Assembly: GCA_932521025.1 (NCBI GenBank)
Contig: OW051468.1
Location: 3,224,064 to 3,288,063, forward strand
DNA length: 64,000 bases
Reading direction: 5' to 3'
DNA from: Oscheius onirici
Taxonomy: Eukaryota > Nematoda > Chromadorea > Rhabditida > Rhabditidae
Below, one piece after another: positions 1 through 11,855 of the stretch (position 1 is its first letter; each line of letters begins with the position of its first letter). The position numbers were made by a program, and so were the translations under genes. Under the pieces are notes generated by a model. The model was not told the DNA's origin, made no database searches, and worked only from the letters and a program-made list of their open reading frames with translations.

Positions 1-78
1 CTCTGAAGATTCAGCGATAGTCACGAAACGGATATTGAGTTAGTTAGCTGGAACTTTTAACTATTTTTTTTGTTTGCA

Positions 79-1747
79 GATATCTCAAGTCAACATGGAT
101 AGATTTTGTCAGTCCTAGCTACGTCATAGTCTCCTTTACTAGTGCTTCCAATGGAGATCTGGCCTTTTCGTGGCAGTACAAGCCAAGTAAATCATTTCAT
201 ATCTCAAAAAAACTAAATTCTAGTTCCTGATAGGGATCCAACTGTGGTTAATCAGAGACCTGGGGATCATGGAACTCTCATTGCACTCTATCAAAAAAAT
301 AGTGTAACTACTTTCAATACAAGTTTCACAGGAGAACCAGTAAGCCACTTTCTACCGTTTTCCACTTTAGTTCAGATGAATTTCGCCTTTCTGGCTACAG
401 CTAATCCGAACGTCTCTGTAAACTATTTGATGTACGCATGGATCTTTGACTGTCAACGAACTTTTGCAACTTCGTGAGTCGGGTTTCTTTTGAAAGAAGA
501 CAGTTTTTAGACTGTGGAGTGCTTCCCAAGGATACGTTGTGCACAAATCAAATCAGTGTTCTACAATGACCGTAATCACGGTAGTTCCGGACAACTCGAC
601 CGACTACGGTGTGATTCTGGTCAAGCCTTATGAAGATATGAAGAGCTACAATTGGGATAATATTCGATATCTTTCCGAATTTCCCAAACAAGCGTGGCGA
701 GCTTCTGTAAGGCTTGAGTCGAGGGCTTAAAGTTAAAGACTTTAGATCGTTAATGGAGGGGACACGGTGATGATGTTCTACAGCGGTGTGGTCCACTACA
801 GCTTCAATATGATGCTGGAATCCGCAGTATTCCAGGTAAAATTATAGTGACGAATAAATTACGAGGTTAGCAACAAACTGGAACACTGGAATGGCAGACT
901 GACGATTTCCTTCCCAATGGCGTTTCTATTGTAACATACAGGTAACATTTACATTACGAAGAAGATTGCCCAGATTCAGACAAGACGCTCCTGATTCTAA
1001 ACAGAAACTCGAAAAAATTATGCAATTGATACCTGGGAGACTAAACTCGCTCATTGTCAGGAACGGTTACTGCAACGTGACTTATTCACTTAACTTCATG
1101 ATGTGTGAGTGAAAGGATAGCTTTTATCCTCCAAACTTTGGGACTTTGGGGGAGAAACCTCAATTTTACTCTGCAGGTTCAGAACAGCTGAAAACGTAAT
1201 CGTAAGTTAGAAAACTGGGGTTTCTCTCCAAAAGCAATAAGGAGATAAAATTAGACCATAAAAGAGATATTTTTTCAAAGCAAAGTGCAGATGAACAACG
1301 TGTTGGAAGTAATAATTTTGGTTCGACCATCTACACGTCGGCTAACTTCCCCTTCAGCGATCTTCCTCAAAGTAACGACATTCGTTATGAATATGTCGGT
1401 ATGAGCCGTTTGCTTACTATCATCTGAGTGTTAGGAAGCGCCCTGACGGTTACTGTAACTGAAGGAGCCGACGACGGTTCGGCAGTCTTTCTCGGAACTC
1501 AAACCTATGACAGCAGGTCTAAAGCCAAATCGTATAAGTACGTTCTCTTTTTAACAATTGAGTAAGAATCTTTAGTCTCACACTTGGACAAACAGCGACC
1601 GTCTACGGAGACTACTTTTTCGTAAGATTCTTGAACAAGCAGAGTAATTCGAGCAGAGGAGCAGTCGCAACTGTAACATTCAGTCATTCTAAAAGTATCA
1701 GTTTCTTTGCTTCTTATGTCTTCCTGAATTTTCGACTGTTTTTCTAG
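79..1747 (+). CDS. CUB-like domain secreted protein (5' end outside window)
   Basis: Spliced plus-strand gene whose start lies before the window. The first visible exon follows a TTTGCAG acceptor and reads YVIVSFTSASNGDLAFSWQY, the core of the nematode CUB-like fold (V-FTS ... F-W-Y). Later exons near 224-472, about 522-701 and 749-832 continue the domain (NQRPGDHGTLIALY, YGVILVKPYEDMKSYNWDN, GDTVMMFYSGVVHYSFNMML). A second similar module is seen at about 1330-1747, ending with AVATVTFSH and a hydrophobic tail rich in F, L and S before TAG. Small introns (30-60 bp) separate exons. Family members are secreted and often induced by stress or pathogens; that role is inferred from family knowledge, not from this sequence. 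The stop lies only about 80 bp from the convergent H2B gene. Domain call is good; exact exon edges between 840 and 1320 are uncertain. Confidence 0.7.
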
Positions 1748-1780
1748 CTTTATTGTGACAAGTAAATCGAATGAAAATGT

Positions 1781-1796
1781 GGCCCTGAAGAGGGCC
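1781..1796 (-). promoter_or_regulatory. histone mRNA 3' stem-loop (H2B, minus copy)
   Basis: On the minus strand the sequence GGCCCTCTTCAGGGCC forms a 6-bp stem with a 4-nt loop, preceded by CCAAC, about 30 bp past the H2B stop. It is the SLBP-binding 3' end element of replication-dependent histone mRNA. The same 16-mer follows the H3 gene and the other H2B gene. Confidence 0.93.
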
Positions 1797-1825
1797 GTTG
1801 GGTTTAGATACTCTCGGGAAGAGAA

Positions 1826-2200
1826 TTACTTGCTGGAGGTGTACTTGGTGACAGCCTTGGTTCCCTCAGAGACGGCATGCTTGGCCAACTCTCCGGGCAA
1901 GATGAGACGGACGGCGGTCTGGACTTCGCGAGATGAGATGGTGCTCTTCTTGTTGTAGTGAGCCAGACGGCTGGCCTCGGCAGCGATGCGCTCGAAGACG
2001 TCGTTGACGAACGAGTTCATGATGGACATGGCCTTGGAGGAGACTCCAGTGTCGGGATGAACCTGCTTGAGGACACGGTAGATGTAGACGGAGTAAGACT
2101 CCTTGCGTCCTCCACGTCGCTTCTTCTTCTCTCCGGTACGAGTGGCCTTCTGGGCTTTGGCGGCTTTCTTGGCTCCCTTGGCGGATGGCTTGGGCGGCAT
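1826..2200 (-). CDS. Histone H2B (copy 1)
   Basis: A 124-residue core histone H2B, intronless. The N-terminal tail is basic ([17 protein letters not shown]) and the histone fold includes [38 protein letters not shown] and the C-terminal helix ending AVTKYTSSK, whose lysine is the conserved ubiquitination region. The start was chosen at MPPKPS because the 32 residues upstream in the same frame are the TATA/leader region, not protein. It packages DNA with H2A, H3 and H4. Downstream is a histone stem-loop; upstream are TATA, a GGGCGTG box and an E2F-like site. Its protein is identical to copy 2 at 4859-5233. Confidence 0.98.
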   Translation of the reverse strand: MPPKPSAKGAKKAAKAQKATRTGEKKKRRGGRKESYSVYIYRVLKQVHPDTGVSSKAMSIMNSFVNDVFERIAAEASRLAHYNKKSTISSREVQTAVRLILPGELAKHAVSEGTKAVTKYTSSK

Positions 2201-2248
2201 GGTCAGTAGTTCACTTGGCAAGTGGGTGGATTCTCCTTCTCCCGGGTT

Positions 2249-2299
2249 CTTATAGTGGGGGTTCTCCGTTGGACACGCCCACTGATCTCGCGCCAAAAC
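2249..2299 (-). promoter_or_regulatory. H2B copy 1 promoter: TATA, GGGCGTG and E2F-like boxes
   Basis: Reading the minus strand toward the H2B start: an E2F-like GTTTTGGCGC (2290-2299), a GGGCGTG box (about 2274-2280), then ACTATAAG (2249-2256), about 50 bp before the ATG. The same set in the same order occurs before H2B copy 2, and TATA plus GGCGCCAAAAA before H3, so S-phase coupled expression is a fair inference. Confidence 0.7.
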
Positions 2300-2414
2300 T
2301 CTGGTCTCTCTTGTGAGTGCGTGCTCTCTAATTGGAGAAGACGCTGGCCGGATGCCAAATCGATAATACAGGAGCTATTGGGTCAGCGAGAGAACATCTG
2401 GGAGTCTATTAGAA

Positions 2415-3330
2415 CCGTATGATCTGGAACTATGGAAATACTCTGAAATCAAAGTGGAACAAGTATAGCTGCTATTGCAAATATTTATGGAAATACGTGA
2501 AGAACGTTCTGAATTAATCTGAAGTCATCAACGCTCGTTCGGAACAAATTGAATTACTTCTCTATTAGCTTTGAATGTTTGACCGTCTTCAGTTTGACCT
2601 GTCTAATCGTCTAACTTTGCTTTGTTAACACTTGTTAGAAGTTCAGATCTCTTTAAAACTTCTGGCGACTTATGATATTTGTCTAGAAATAACTCGCCCA
2701 TATCATCACGCTGTCCAGATTATGTCAGTCATCCCCATCCCCGAAAACGACCTGCTCCATGGTTTCAGTTCTTTTTCAAAGCATTTGGCTTTCCCAATCT
2801 CGCTCTTTCTATTTTTCTTCCAACAAGAATATCCGTTTCAGAATCACTTACATGGAATCCGATTGGTTCGAGCTGGTGAGCGGGTGTCGGACATTATAAC
2901 CGATGTCGGACAAACTCGGAAGCAGTTTCTAGTACTAGTAAATGTTAGTCAAACTATGACGAAGAATAAGTGAGACTTTTTACTGTTTTTCCTAGCGCTT
3001 GCATGCATGTCAAGCAAGAAACCAATCTCTTCTTGCTAACATATTTTCAGACAGCATCAAACTGACATCACAGCCAGACGACAGCACTGTCTACAAAGAA
3101 AAATTTGAGCCGTCCTCAACACAATTAATTGTTATTTGAGGTTTCCTTGGACTGTGCTTCTAGAACTTGTACAACTGGTGAAACCAGAAGATCGAACAAT
3201 GTGACTCCAGTGTTTCCCTCCTTGTCTCAGAATCGCTAGAAGATCGATCACCCCCTGCTCTCAATACCCTTCTATATCGATTTCAACATTGTTTTATACG
3301 GTTTATTGTCACAGATGTTAAGAGATATGT
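2415..3330. other. Intergenic stretch between H2B copy 1 and H3
   Basis: No gene that I can support. It holds the upstream flank of H2B copy 1, then one copy of the dispersed repeat described at 2715-2820, then AT-rich sequence leading to the H3 3' end. Short open frames at 2632-2973 have no coding character that I recognise. Confidence 0.5.
2715..2820 (+). repeat. Dispersed repeat A, copy 1
   Basis: Starts near CCAGATTATGTCAGTCATCC and contains CCGAAAACGACCTGCTCCAT followed by GG and a T-rich part. It is clearly related to 9707-9820 on the same strand and to 6035-6138 on the opposite strand. All three copies are noncoding (intergenic or intronic). Confidence 0.75.
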
Positions 3331-3346
3331 GGCCCTGAAGAGGGCC
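3331..3346 (-). promoter_or_regulatory. histone mRNA 3' stem-loop (H3)
   Basis: Minus-strand GGCCCTCTTCAGGGCC, preceded by CCAAC, about 30 bp beyond the H3 stop; identical to the elements after both H2B genes. SLBP-dependent 3' end formation signal. Confidence 0.93.
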
Positions 3347-3376
3347 GTTGGGTTTTCAAATTAGAGTCACGAGCAC

Positions 3377-4670
<1,294 letters not shown>

Positions 4671-4760
4671 GTTCTCTCGCTGACCTAATAGCTCCTGTGT
4701 TATCGATCCAGCCAGCGTCTTCTCCAATTAGAGAGCACGCACTCACAAGAGAGACCAGAG

Positions 4761-4810
4761 TTTTGGCGCGAGATCAGTGGGCGTGTCCAACGGAGAACCC
4801 CCACTATAAG
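4761..4810 (+). promoter_or_regulatory. H2B copy 2 promoter: E2F-like, GGGCGTG and TATA boxes
   Basis: TTTTGGCGCG (4761-4770), GGGCGTG (4779-4785) and ACTATAAG (4803-4810) precede the ATG at 4859. The block mirrors the H2B copy 1 promoter base for base over most of its length. Confidence 0.7.
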
Positions 4811-4858
4811 AACCCGGGAGAAGGAGAATCCACCCACTTGCCAAGTGAACTACTGACC

Positions 4859-5233
4859 ATGCCGCCCAAGCCATCCGCCAAGGGAGCCAAGAAAGCCGCC
4901 AAAGCCCAGAAGGCCACTCGTACCGGAGAGAAGAAGAAGCGACGTGGAGGACGCAAGGAGTCTTACTCCGTCTACATCTACCGTGTCCTCAAGCAGGTTC
5001 ATCCCGACACTGGAGTCTCCTCCAAGGCCATGTCCATCATGAACTCGTTCGTCAACGACGTCTTCGAGCGCATCGCTGCCGAGGCCAGCCGTCTGGCTCA
5101 CTACAACAAGAAGAGCACCATCTCATCTCGCGAAGTCCAGACCGCCGTCCGTCTCATCTTGCCCGGAGAGTTGGCCAAGCATGCCGTCTCTGAGGGAACC
5201 AAGGCTGTCACCAAGTACACCTCCAGCAAGTAA
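4859..5233 (+). CDS. Histone H2B (copy 2)
   Basis: Second H2B gene, 124 residues, intronless, with a protein identical to the minus-strand copy at 1826-2200. The identity also covers the promoter, leader, stop-proximal 3' UTR and stem-loop, so this is a recent inverted duplication or is kept uniform by gene conversion. Start chosen at MPPKPS as in copy 1. Divergence begins upstream of about 4672 and downstream of about 5315. Confidence 0.98.
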   Translation: MPPKPSAKGAKKAAKAQKATRTGEKKKRRGGRKESYSVYIYRVLKQVHPDTGVSSKAMSIMNSFVNDVFERIAAEASRLAHYNKKSTISSREVQTAVRLILPGELAKHAVSEGTKAVTKYTSSK

Positions 5234-5262
5234 TTCTCTTCCCGAGAGTATCTAAACCCAAC

Positions 5263-5278
5263 GGCCCTCTTCAGGGCC
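5263..5278 (+). promoter_or_regulatory. histone mRNA 3' stem-loop (H2B copy 2)
   Basis: GGCCCTCTTCAGGGCC preceded by CCCAAC and followed by ACA, about 30 bp after the H2B stop. Same 16-mer as at 1781-1796 and 3331-3346. Confidence 0.93.
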
Positions 5279-5481
5279 ACATTTTCATTCGATTTACTTG
5301 TCACAATAAAACTAAAGTAGAAACGGGTCACAAAAATAATTGGAAACCAAGATCACAATGCAAAACGGCTGTCAGACAAACAAACCAAAAACCTCGATAA
5401 GTCTTTGTTTTTCCTCGTTCTTGTATGCGAATCGAATGCAGAGCTACATAAAGAGGGCTTTGGTCTTTCCCGTGTACCACA

Positions 5482-7685
5482 ATGGAGTTCCTCGTCCTTC
5501 TATCATCTCTACTATGTACCTGTTATGCCCTGCGATTTGCGATGATCGGTGACACTGGAGGACTTCCACTTGTTGGAACAACCATAGCTCAGAGAGCTGT
5601 AACAAGGTCTATGGAACAGTTGTCTGGAGCGACACCCGGCCTAGACGCCGTTCTGAACCTAGGGGACAATATTTACTTTACTGGAGCCTCTTCTGTAGAC
5701 GACAATCGCTTCTATGTGTGTTTTTAGTTTACGGAATACAAGGAAAGTCCCAGAGCTCATTTGAAGATCCGTACGATCATCCTTCACTGAATGTTCCTTG
5801 GCTAATGGTGGCAGGAAATCACGATCACTATGGGAACATTCAAGCAGAAGTTGACTACACAGCCAGGTCCAACAAATGGTGAGTACATTATTGATCTCAT
5901 GTAATGGAGGGATTTCTTTTGAACCGGTCAACTGAATTGTCTGTTCTCTCTACTCTCTATGCTATATTTCTTTTACTGACTCAATTGAGCTACAATGTAA
6001 GGGAACCTAATCTCTTTGGTAGCAGTAAATTGCTAAAGCGAGTTAAGAGAGGTATAGGCTACGAAAACTAACTATGGCCCAGCCGGTAGCCATGGATCAG
6101 GTCGTTTTCGGGGGGCCAAGATGACTGACATAATGGGACTAGATTTCCAGACACAAACTGAAGTTTAGTCTGTAAAGGAAGCTCTTTATAAACGTTTGTG
6201 ATAGGATACTTGCCCCTTTTTCCATTATCCCCTGACATTCCTTCCGATAACCTTTTTTCCAGGTTCATGCCCAGTCTGTACTACCTCCGGCGGTTCACCT
6301 CACCGACTGATGGATCCACCCTGGACTTCCTTATGATCGACACTGTAGTAGCCTGTGGAAACACCAGAGACCTCCAGTCTTCCAACTTTATCCAGTACTT
6401 GACCTCTACAATAATGAGCGCAGATCTAGTTCCACAGGTTAGAACTGCGGGTTTTATTATAGAAAACGAGAAATCAGGGACCCAGCAATAAAACGGCAGC
6501 AGATATTCAGTGGGCTTGGCTAGATGGTCAGATGAAGACAAGCAGGCAAACCTTTCTGTTTTCATCTGAACTTGAGCTTTAGAGCTGACTACCTCTTCGT
6601 GGCCGGGCACTATCCCATCTATTCAATTGCTGCTCAAGGCAACATTCAATGCCTCTTCGACAATCTTCAGCCTCTTCTTTACAAGTACAATGCTACTGGA
6701 TATCTCAGTGGACACGATCACACTCTTCAGGTGAGGATATAGTTGCTGCCTGGTAGTCTGAGCAAACGACCAATTGTTCAGTCTTTTACAAAGGTTCGAG
6801 ATAACTAACAAGATGTGAGAAAGCAGCACTAACACTTTTTTTGTCTTTTTTTTTCTTCAGACTTTTTGTCTTTTTGTGTCTCACGATAGTTGTTACCCCG
6901 TCACAGCAATCCTTTTCCCGATTGTACCCAAGACAACCTTCCAAACTGGAGAGACGTTATCGCAACAACTTAGTTCACAAGCTGTAATTGTCCTTGTAGT
7001 TTTGCAGATAGTTTTCCAAAACAAAACTCAAAAACGTTTTGTTTTGACTTTTGTTTTGTTAAAGTATCTTTAGAGAATCAATAAGTTAGTTTGAAGATTG
7101 AAACGTCTTTGCTCCAGTTCGGGTAGATTTGCTTTGGTAGCTTCGAACTGTGAAGAATATGGGATTGTTAGGGCTCTGTAGCACTAGAGGGACGTTAGAT
7201 ATTTGCAGGAGAGACTCTGAATCAGGACGAGATATGTATTTGGGGTCAGTTCTCTAAGAAACGTTCGTTATTGTCCTCCTCGATTTCCTGCATGTAAAGC
7301 TTCACTCACGATTTTGATTATTTAATCTTTGAACGTTGTTCCAACCTTGTTCACCAAATAATATAAACTTTTTATCTTTCAGCACATCCAACAAACTCAA
7401 GACAGTCAGGTTATGAACTACATAATATCCGGAGCTGGTTCTCGTGTCGAGTCGGGCACAAAGAACAAGAACTATGTGGAAGGAGTAGCCGATGTAAAGT
7501 ACCACTATCCGGAGAGGACCAACATCTTTGATCTGCTTGGACTCTCAGCTCTCAGTATGCTTGGTCTCTCAGACGGCGGATTCATCATGATGGACGTCGA
7601 CAAAATTAGCGCCAAATTCGATTTTAGGGATCTGAATGGGAATCAGAAATACGTGACAGAGTTGCGACCACGGGTTTTTAATTGA
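5482..7685 (+). CDS. Purple (tartrate-resistant) acid phosphatase, secreted
   Basis: Metallophosphoesterase of the ACP5 type with a signal peptide (MEFLVLLSSLLCTCYA). All metal-ligand motifs are visible: GDTGG, LNLGDNIYF, AGNHDHYGN, VAGHYPIYS and SGHDHTLQ. I read exons 5482-5715, 5754-5878, 6263-6437, 6478-6541, 6585-6730 and 7383-7685. The first intron is only 38 bp and joins RFY to SSFEDPYDHP in frame. The intron 6542-6584 appears to use a GC donor (GCAGGC), needed to keep the QWAWLDGQMK segment in frame. Known members hydrolyse phosphomonoesters at acidic pH with an Fe-metal centre. Introns 3 and 6 are long (about 380 and 650 bp); the first of these holds dispersed repeat A. Stop TGA at 7683-7685. 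Confidence 0.88.
6035..6138 (-). repeat. Dispersed repeat A, inverted copy in phosphatase intron
   Basis: On the minus strand it reads CCATTATGTCAGTCATC, then CGAAAACGACCTGATCCATG, then GTTAGTTTTCGTAGCC. This parallels copies at 2715-2820 and 9707-9820 over about 100 bp with substitutions and small gaps. Confidence 0.75.
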
Positions 7686-7764
7686 ATTGGTTTATTGACA
7701 GTAAAGAATATTATCACTCGCTCCATCTAGTCGTTCTTCTGTAAAACAATTCAAACTTTACGAG

Positions 7765-10700
7765 CTATTCTGTACGACACCCTACCTTGTTGATAACCTT
7801 ATCGTGGAGTCGTTTGAGTAGCTGAGAGGTGACACTGTCTCCAGCATTGGAGGCTATCAATCGTAGCAGAATGATGGAGTCACCGCTGATGGCGAGGAAG
7901 TCGTCGTAGTCTCTCTGGAAAGAGGAAGGTCTGGGCAATGTTTAGCTTTTTAAACTTTTGCCAGGTTTTGTAAACAGACAAGTTCTGACAAGTAAACTAT
8001 GAAACCTTTTGAAAACAGTGCAAACTTAACAAAACTCTGTACAAGTCGCTCGGTAGTTTGCGACGGAAAGACTGTTCATTCTGGAGACAGCTAATCTATA
8101 ACTTTTCGTCTCAAGATCAATTTGCCAAACAAATTTAAAATGTAGTTACATTATATTTTGTATTGTTTGGTTGAGTATCCCATATTCGAGCGTACTTTAA
8201 ACGCTTGGTCTCGAAACGAATAAATAACACTGTCTTTTTCAAACTGAACCATTCGACGTACCATTAGAAGAAAAGTCAAGAGGACAACTTACCAAAGCAT
8301 TGTTGTATTCTTTCCTCGACTCAAAACTGCATTCCTTCGGTGTTCCGTAACCAGCTGACTCCAGCATACGACGAGTGTAGCTGGTTCTGTCCCTCTTGAT
8401 GAAGATCTGCTTCATCCACATGACTGTGTTGAGGAGAGTCACCTAGATTCATACATTCAACAATATACAGTCAGCTTACAATGAACAGGAACAGGATCCA
8501 GTAGAAGAGAACCAAGAAAATCTTCTCGTTAAACATGTTCTGGGCCAGAACACATTGAACGGAATATCTCTGCAGATTTCCCTTGTTTCTAATGGTGAAA
8601 TCGCACATGGTCGTTCTCGGGAACAGTCCTGTAGACTTCCAGTCCGTATTGAAGCCCAGTTTCAAACCTGTAACAGTCTCTGTTTGACCCTTCTCTTTGT
8701 TCCAAAAAGTCTCTTTTGGCAACATTTACAGTCCCTTGTTCTATAGGATTAGTGCCATTATCAGGAGCGATAGAGTGGCAGTGATAACAAGGACCCTGTT
8801 CCACGGGGAGCACTGGCAAATAAGCAACAGAACGCAGTACTATTTGGGAGGCAGACAGTGGCTGGAAGGGCAACGAGATAAGATGGAGAGTACAAAAGAT
8901 GAAAGCAGAGAATCAATGTAAAAGGTCAGTGTAAAACTAATATAATCCAACTGAACAGACCTATCTGAGCTCTGTCCTGACAATAGGTCGGAAACCTTTT
9001 CCAAAAGCAGTATAGTTACCTACTCCTGTGTTCTGGACGAGATCATTCGTGACCTACTTCGCTAAACTGTTTCTAGCCCGATCATGGTCTACGAATCACC
9101 AGAGACAATGAGGGCCCCACTTCCATTCAAGACTTCCCGAAGGAGGTCGGCGGCAGCTCCAAAGCTGACTTACCCCCCCTAAGTTTCCAATCCAAAATTA
9201 TAACAGTAGTATTTCTTTCGCTCTCTTTGTCCCTATTCCCATCTTGTGTTCTACAACACGAGATGAGATTGTGTTTCTTGACCCCCAGAAAATGAACTCA
9301 AAATGAGGTCCTATTCCCCCAAAACGTTCCCGATTTCAAACCCCTCTCATGCCTAGCGTTCCTACTTTTTACTGCCACTGTTGCTGCCTGATAAGACTCC
9401 TATCCTCTCTGCCTGACCCTTGACAAACAAATTCTAATTGGCTTAGCATCCTTAGTATTCAAAAAAAAACTCACGAAGAAGGTCTCTCCAGTCGAATCCG
9501 AGGAAAACGTGCAAGATGATGATCTGGAAGACGATGTTCAGGAGGAAGAGACCCTTCATCATCAAGTAGAAGATGGTCAGCTTATGCGGAGCATGGGAGA
9601 CATTGTTCTTGTCGAAGGCACTACGGTAGATGTGTTCCGAGATCTTGTCCAGTTCTTTCGACTTGGCCTGAAAATGCGTCAGTTTTTTTTCTAGAAATCG
9701 AGAGTTCCATTATGTCAGTCATCCCGTTCCCAGGAAACGGCCTGCTCCATGGTTGCGGCGACTGACCAGTCAGTTTTCGAAGCCTTTCCCTCTCCCGACC
9801 TCTCTTTACTATTTTTCATCATTTAAGAAATCAAGTTTTATGTTCCCATACATGGAGCTTAATTGTCTTTGATGTTCGTATACAGGAATGGTTTTCAACC
9901 TTCACTAATGTAGAGACCGATGAAAAATGATAACTCTTTCAAGTTCAGGTGCTGATTGTAAGTTTCAGTTGTCTCTTGATGAATGATATTTGCTTTCCAA
10001 TGAACATGGTCTTCGCTTACTTTTACGGCATGCATACAGGTATATTTCATCTATTTGTCGGAGTATTACCAAAGATGTTGGATGATTCAAAGACTGGACA
10101 TCTGATCGTGGAGCTCACAGACTTCTTTGCTATCTTTTCTCCAGCCCTTTAACTTCAATTGCTACTTTCTGTCAAAACTTCGTATGTTTTAGGAATGAAA
10201 ACCGAGATGGGAAAAAGATTCTGAATTTAAAAGAACAGTAGCCGATGAAGGATGTCACAAGTAATTAACCGTTTTCTAAACAGATTTCCGTTTATCCAAA
10301 TGGTCTCCATGAAACCGTTTCCAGGTTATGACCAAACCCCAACAAAGTTGGTTAGACTGTTCACTGTTAGGATATATAAAAACTTATCAAAACGGTAAAT
10401 AGGACTCTTTCTGGTAAGGTTCTATGGGCATCGAACCTATGATTGCAGTGAGCAGACAACGGCAAAGTTTAGCTACTTTCGTTTTTTCATAGATTTAATT
10501 CTGCCCAAACGATGTTCAAAATATACCTCTTCATCTGTTGGCAGCTTTGACGAAGCCATGACAATAGCCCTGACTTGAATTCCACTCCACCAGTTGAAAC
10601 TCCTCCAGAAGAGATGAGGAATGTACCAGAGGAAGGCGAGAATGACCAGAACGAAGGGAACCCACTGGAATTTCTTCGTGTTTCAAAACATTATAAAAGT

Positions 10701-11671
10701 TTACCTGGTAATACGGAATCTCCTTCTCCTCCCTGTACTTTTCGTTCGGCATCTCCGGATCGTCAATCGCGACGTAGTAGGTATTTTCGATGAGGCAAAA
10801 GTCTCGAGCGTACTCGATCCAACCGGTACGAAACTCGGCCGGAGTCCAGCATTTGATCGCCTTTCCCATATAAGTCTGAAATTTGCCTTGTTTCCTTCGG
10901 TTTGATGGCGATTTCAAATTGAGTCACAAGCTGCCGTTATCAGAGTCGAGGGTAATGAGTCAACAAGACGGTTTCTACTCAACTGCGTAGGTGGACAGTT
11001 TTGATCAACAAGAATTTCTGCTACTGTGAAATACTGGGGCTCTGGTGTCTATTCTCATCCGCTTGGCTTCGCTCATATTTGGAGACAATCATGACCAAAG
11101 AGATATCACTAACAAGTTCGTTCCAAACAAGGATATGGGACTAGTTTCAAATGGGTTCGAACCACCGAATAAGAACGGATAGTAGTGGCCCAACCGACGC
11201 AATGAGCAATTTAAGAAACTCAGAAGATACTGCCAGACAGTTCTCGATTTCGAACGTCCTTACGCGAAAGACAGAGAATCCCCATTTTGCTCGGTGAGCA
11301 ACTGAGTTTTGTGTTTTATAACTTTGCAGAAAATGGTCTATAGATCTCTTTTCATTATATTGTTATTCCCCATTCTCTAGTTTTTAATATAAGATCGGGG
11401 GAAAGACCCCCACTGAAACCACCATATTATTCTTTACACAGTCATCACTTTAGCAGATTCAAAAAGACTCATTTTCTCTCCACAATAGCAGTTAGAAAGA
11501 CTTACATAAGAGGTGATCAGCACTGACGAAATTGCAAAAATGTAGGCCGTAAGCTGGAAGTTGGCCCAGTCGATTTTGTCCTCCTCATACCTGGACGAAT
11601 TTTTTTAGCCAGAACAATGGAAATTACCTCGGATTGCCTAGTTTGGAGACCACGGCAAAGATGGCGTCCAT
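7765..11671 (-). CDS. Innexin (gap-junction protein), first of three
   Basis: Minus-strand innexin with about eight exons. Start [15 protein letters not shown] (11671 down), then after a 37-bp intron [11 protein letters not shown] and TM1 ending LITSY. Next exon holds the first extracellular loop cysteines ([18 protein letters not shown]) and the hallmark YYQ|WVPF split by an intron. Later exons give TM2 ([20 protein letters not shown]), TM3 (near 9510-9660), the second-loop cysteines in TTMCDF and YSVQCVL, then NMFNEKIF and TM4. The last exon [15 protein letters not shown] is typical of the cytoplasmic tail; stop at 7765-7767. Innexins form hexameric or octameric channels between cells. Large introns (8670-9480, 9670-10530) contain dispersed repeats. 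It is divergent from the next innexin with about 185 bp between presumed starts. Confidence 0.88.
8972..9150 (+). repeat. Dispersed repeat B, copy 1 (innexin intron)
   Basis: Contains ACAATAGGTCGGAAACCTTT, CATTCGTGACCTACTTCGCT and GATCATGGTCTACGAATCAC, ending near CTTCCCGAAGGAGG. A diverged copy with the same order lies at 36976-37160. Both copies sit in introns; neither has an evident coding role. Confidence 0.75.
9707..9820 (+). repeat. Dispersed repeat A, copy in innexin intron
   Basis: CCATTATGTCAGTCATCCCG, then GGAAACGGCCTGCTCCATGG, then CAGTCAGTTTTCGAAGCC and a CT-rich end. Best-preserved copy of the family found also at 2715-2820 and 6035-6138. Confidence 0.75.
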
Positions 11672-11855
11672 GGCTGGAAAGAGACCGTACTCGGACTAAA
11701 GATAGTGAGGGTTCTCCAGAGAGACGTTCTTATCAGTAGAAGGAGAGACCCTGCCAAGAGGGGACACCGCCTCCTCTCCAGATAGCACGACAGTCGTGAG
11801 CGTCTCTCCAAATGCCGGTCAGTTCAAATCTATTTCTGTACTCTATTGATCCACA

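Noticed and set aside
1958-2209. Open frames antisense to the histone genes (1958-2209, 4850-5101, 3446-3793)
   Set aside because: Shadows of the strongly biased histone codons on the opposite strand.
10420-10460. B-box-like GGTTCGATGCC on the minus strand
   Set aside because: It is part of a small hairpin (GGTTCTATGGGCATCGAACC) and has no A box at the right distance.
11150-11230. Possible tRNA on the minus strand (GGTGGTTCGAACCCATT with AGTTTC/GAAACT ends)
   Set aside because: T-arm and a 6-bp acceptor can be drawn, but the D-arm lacks an A box and the anticodon stem has only three pairs; not a convincing tRNA.
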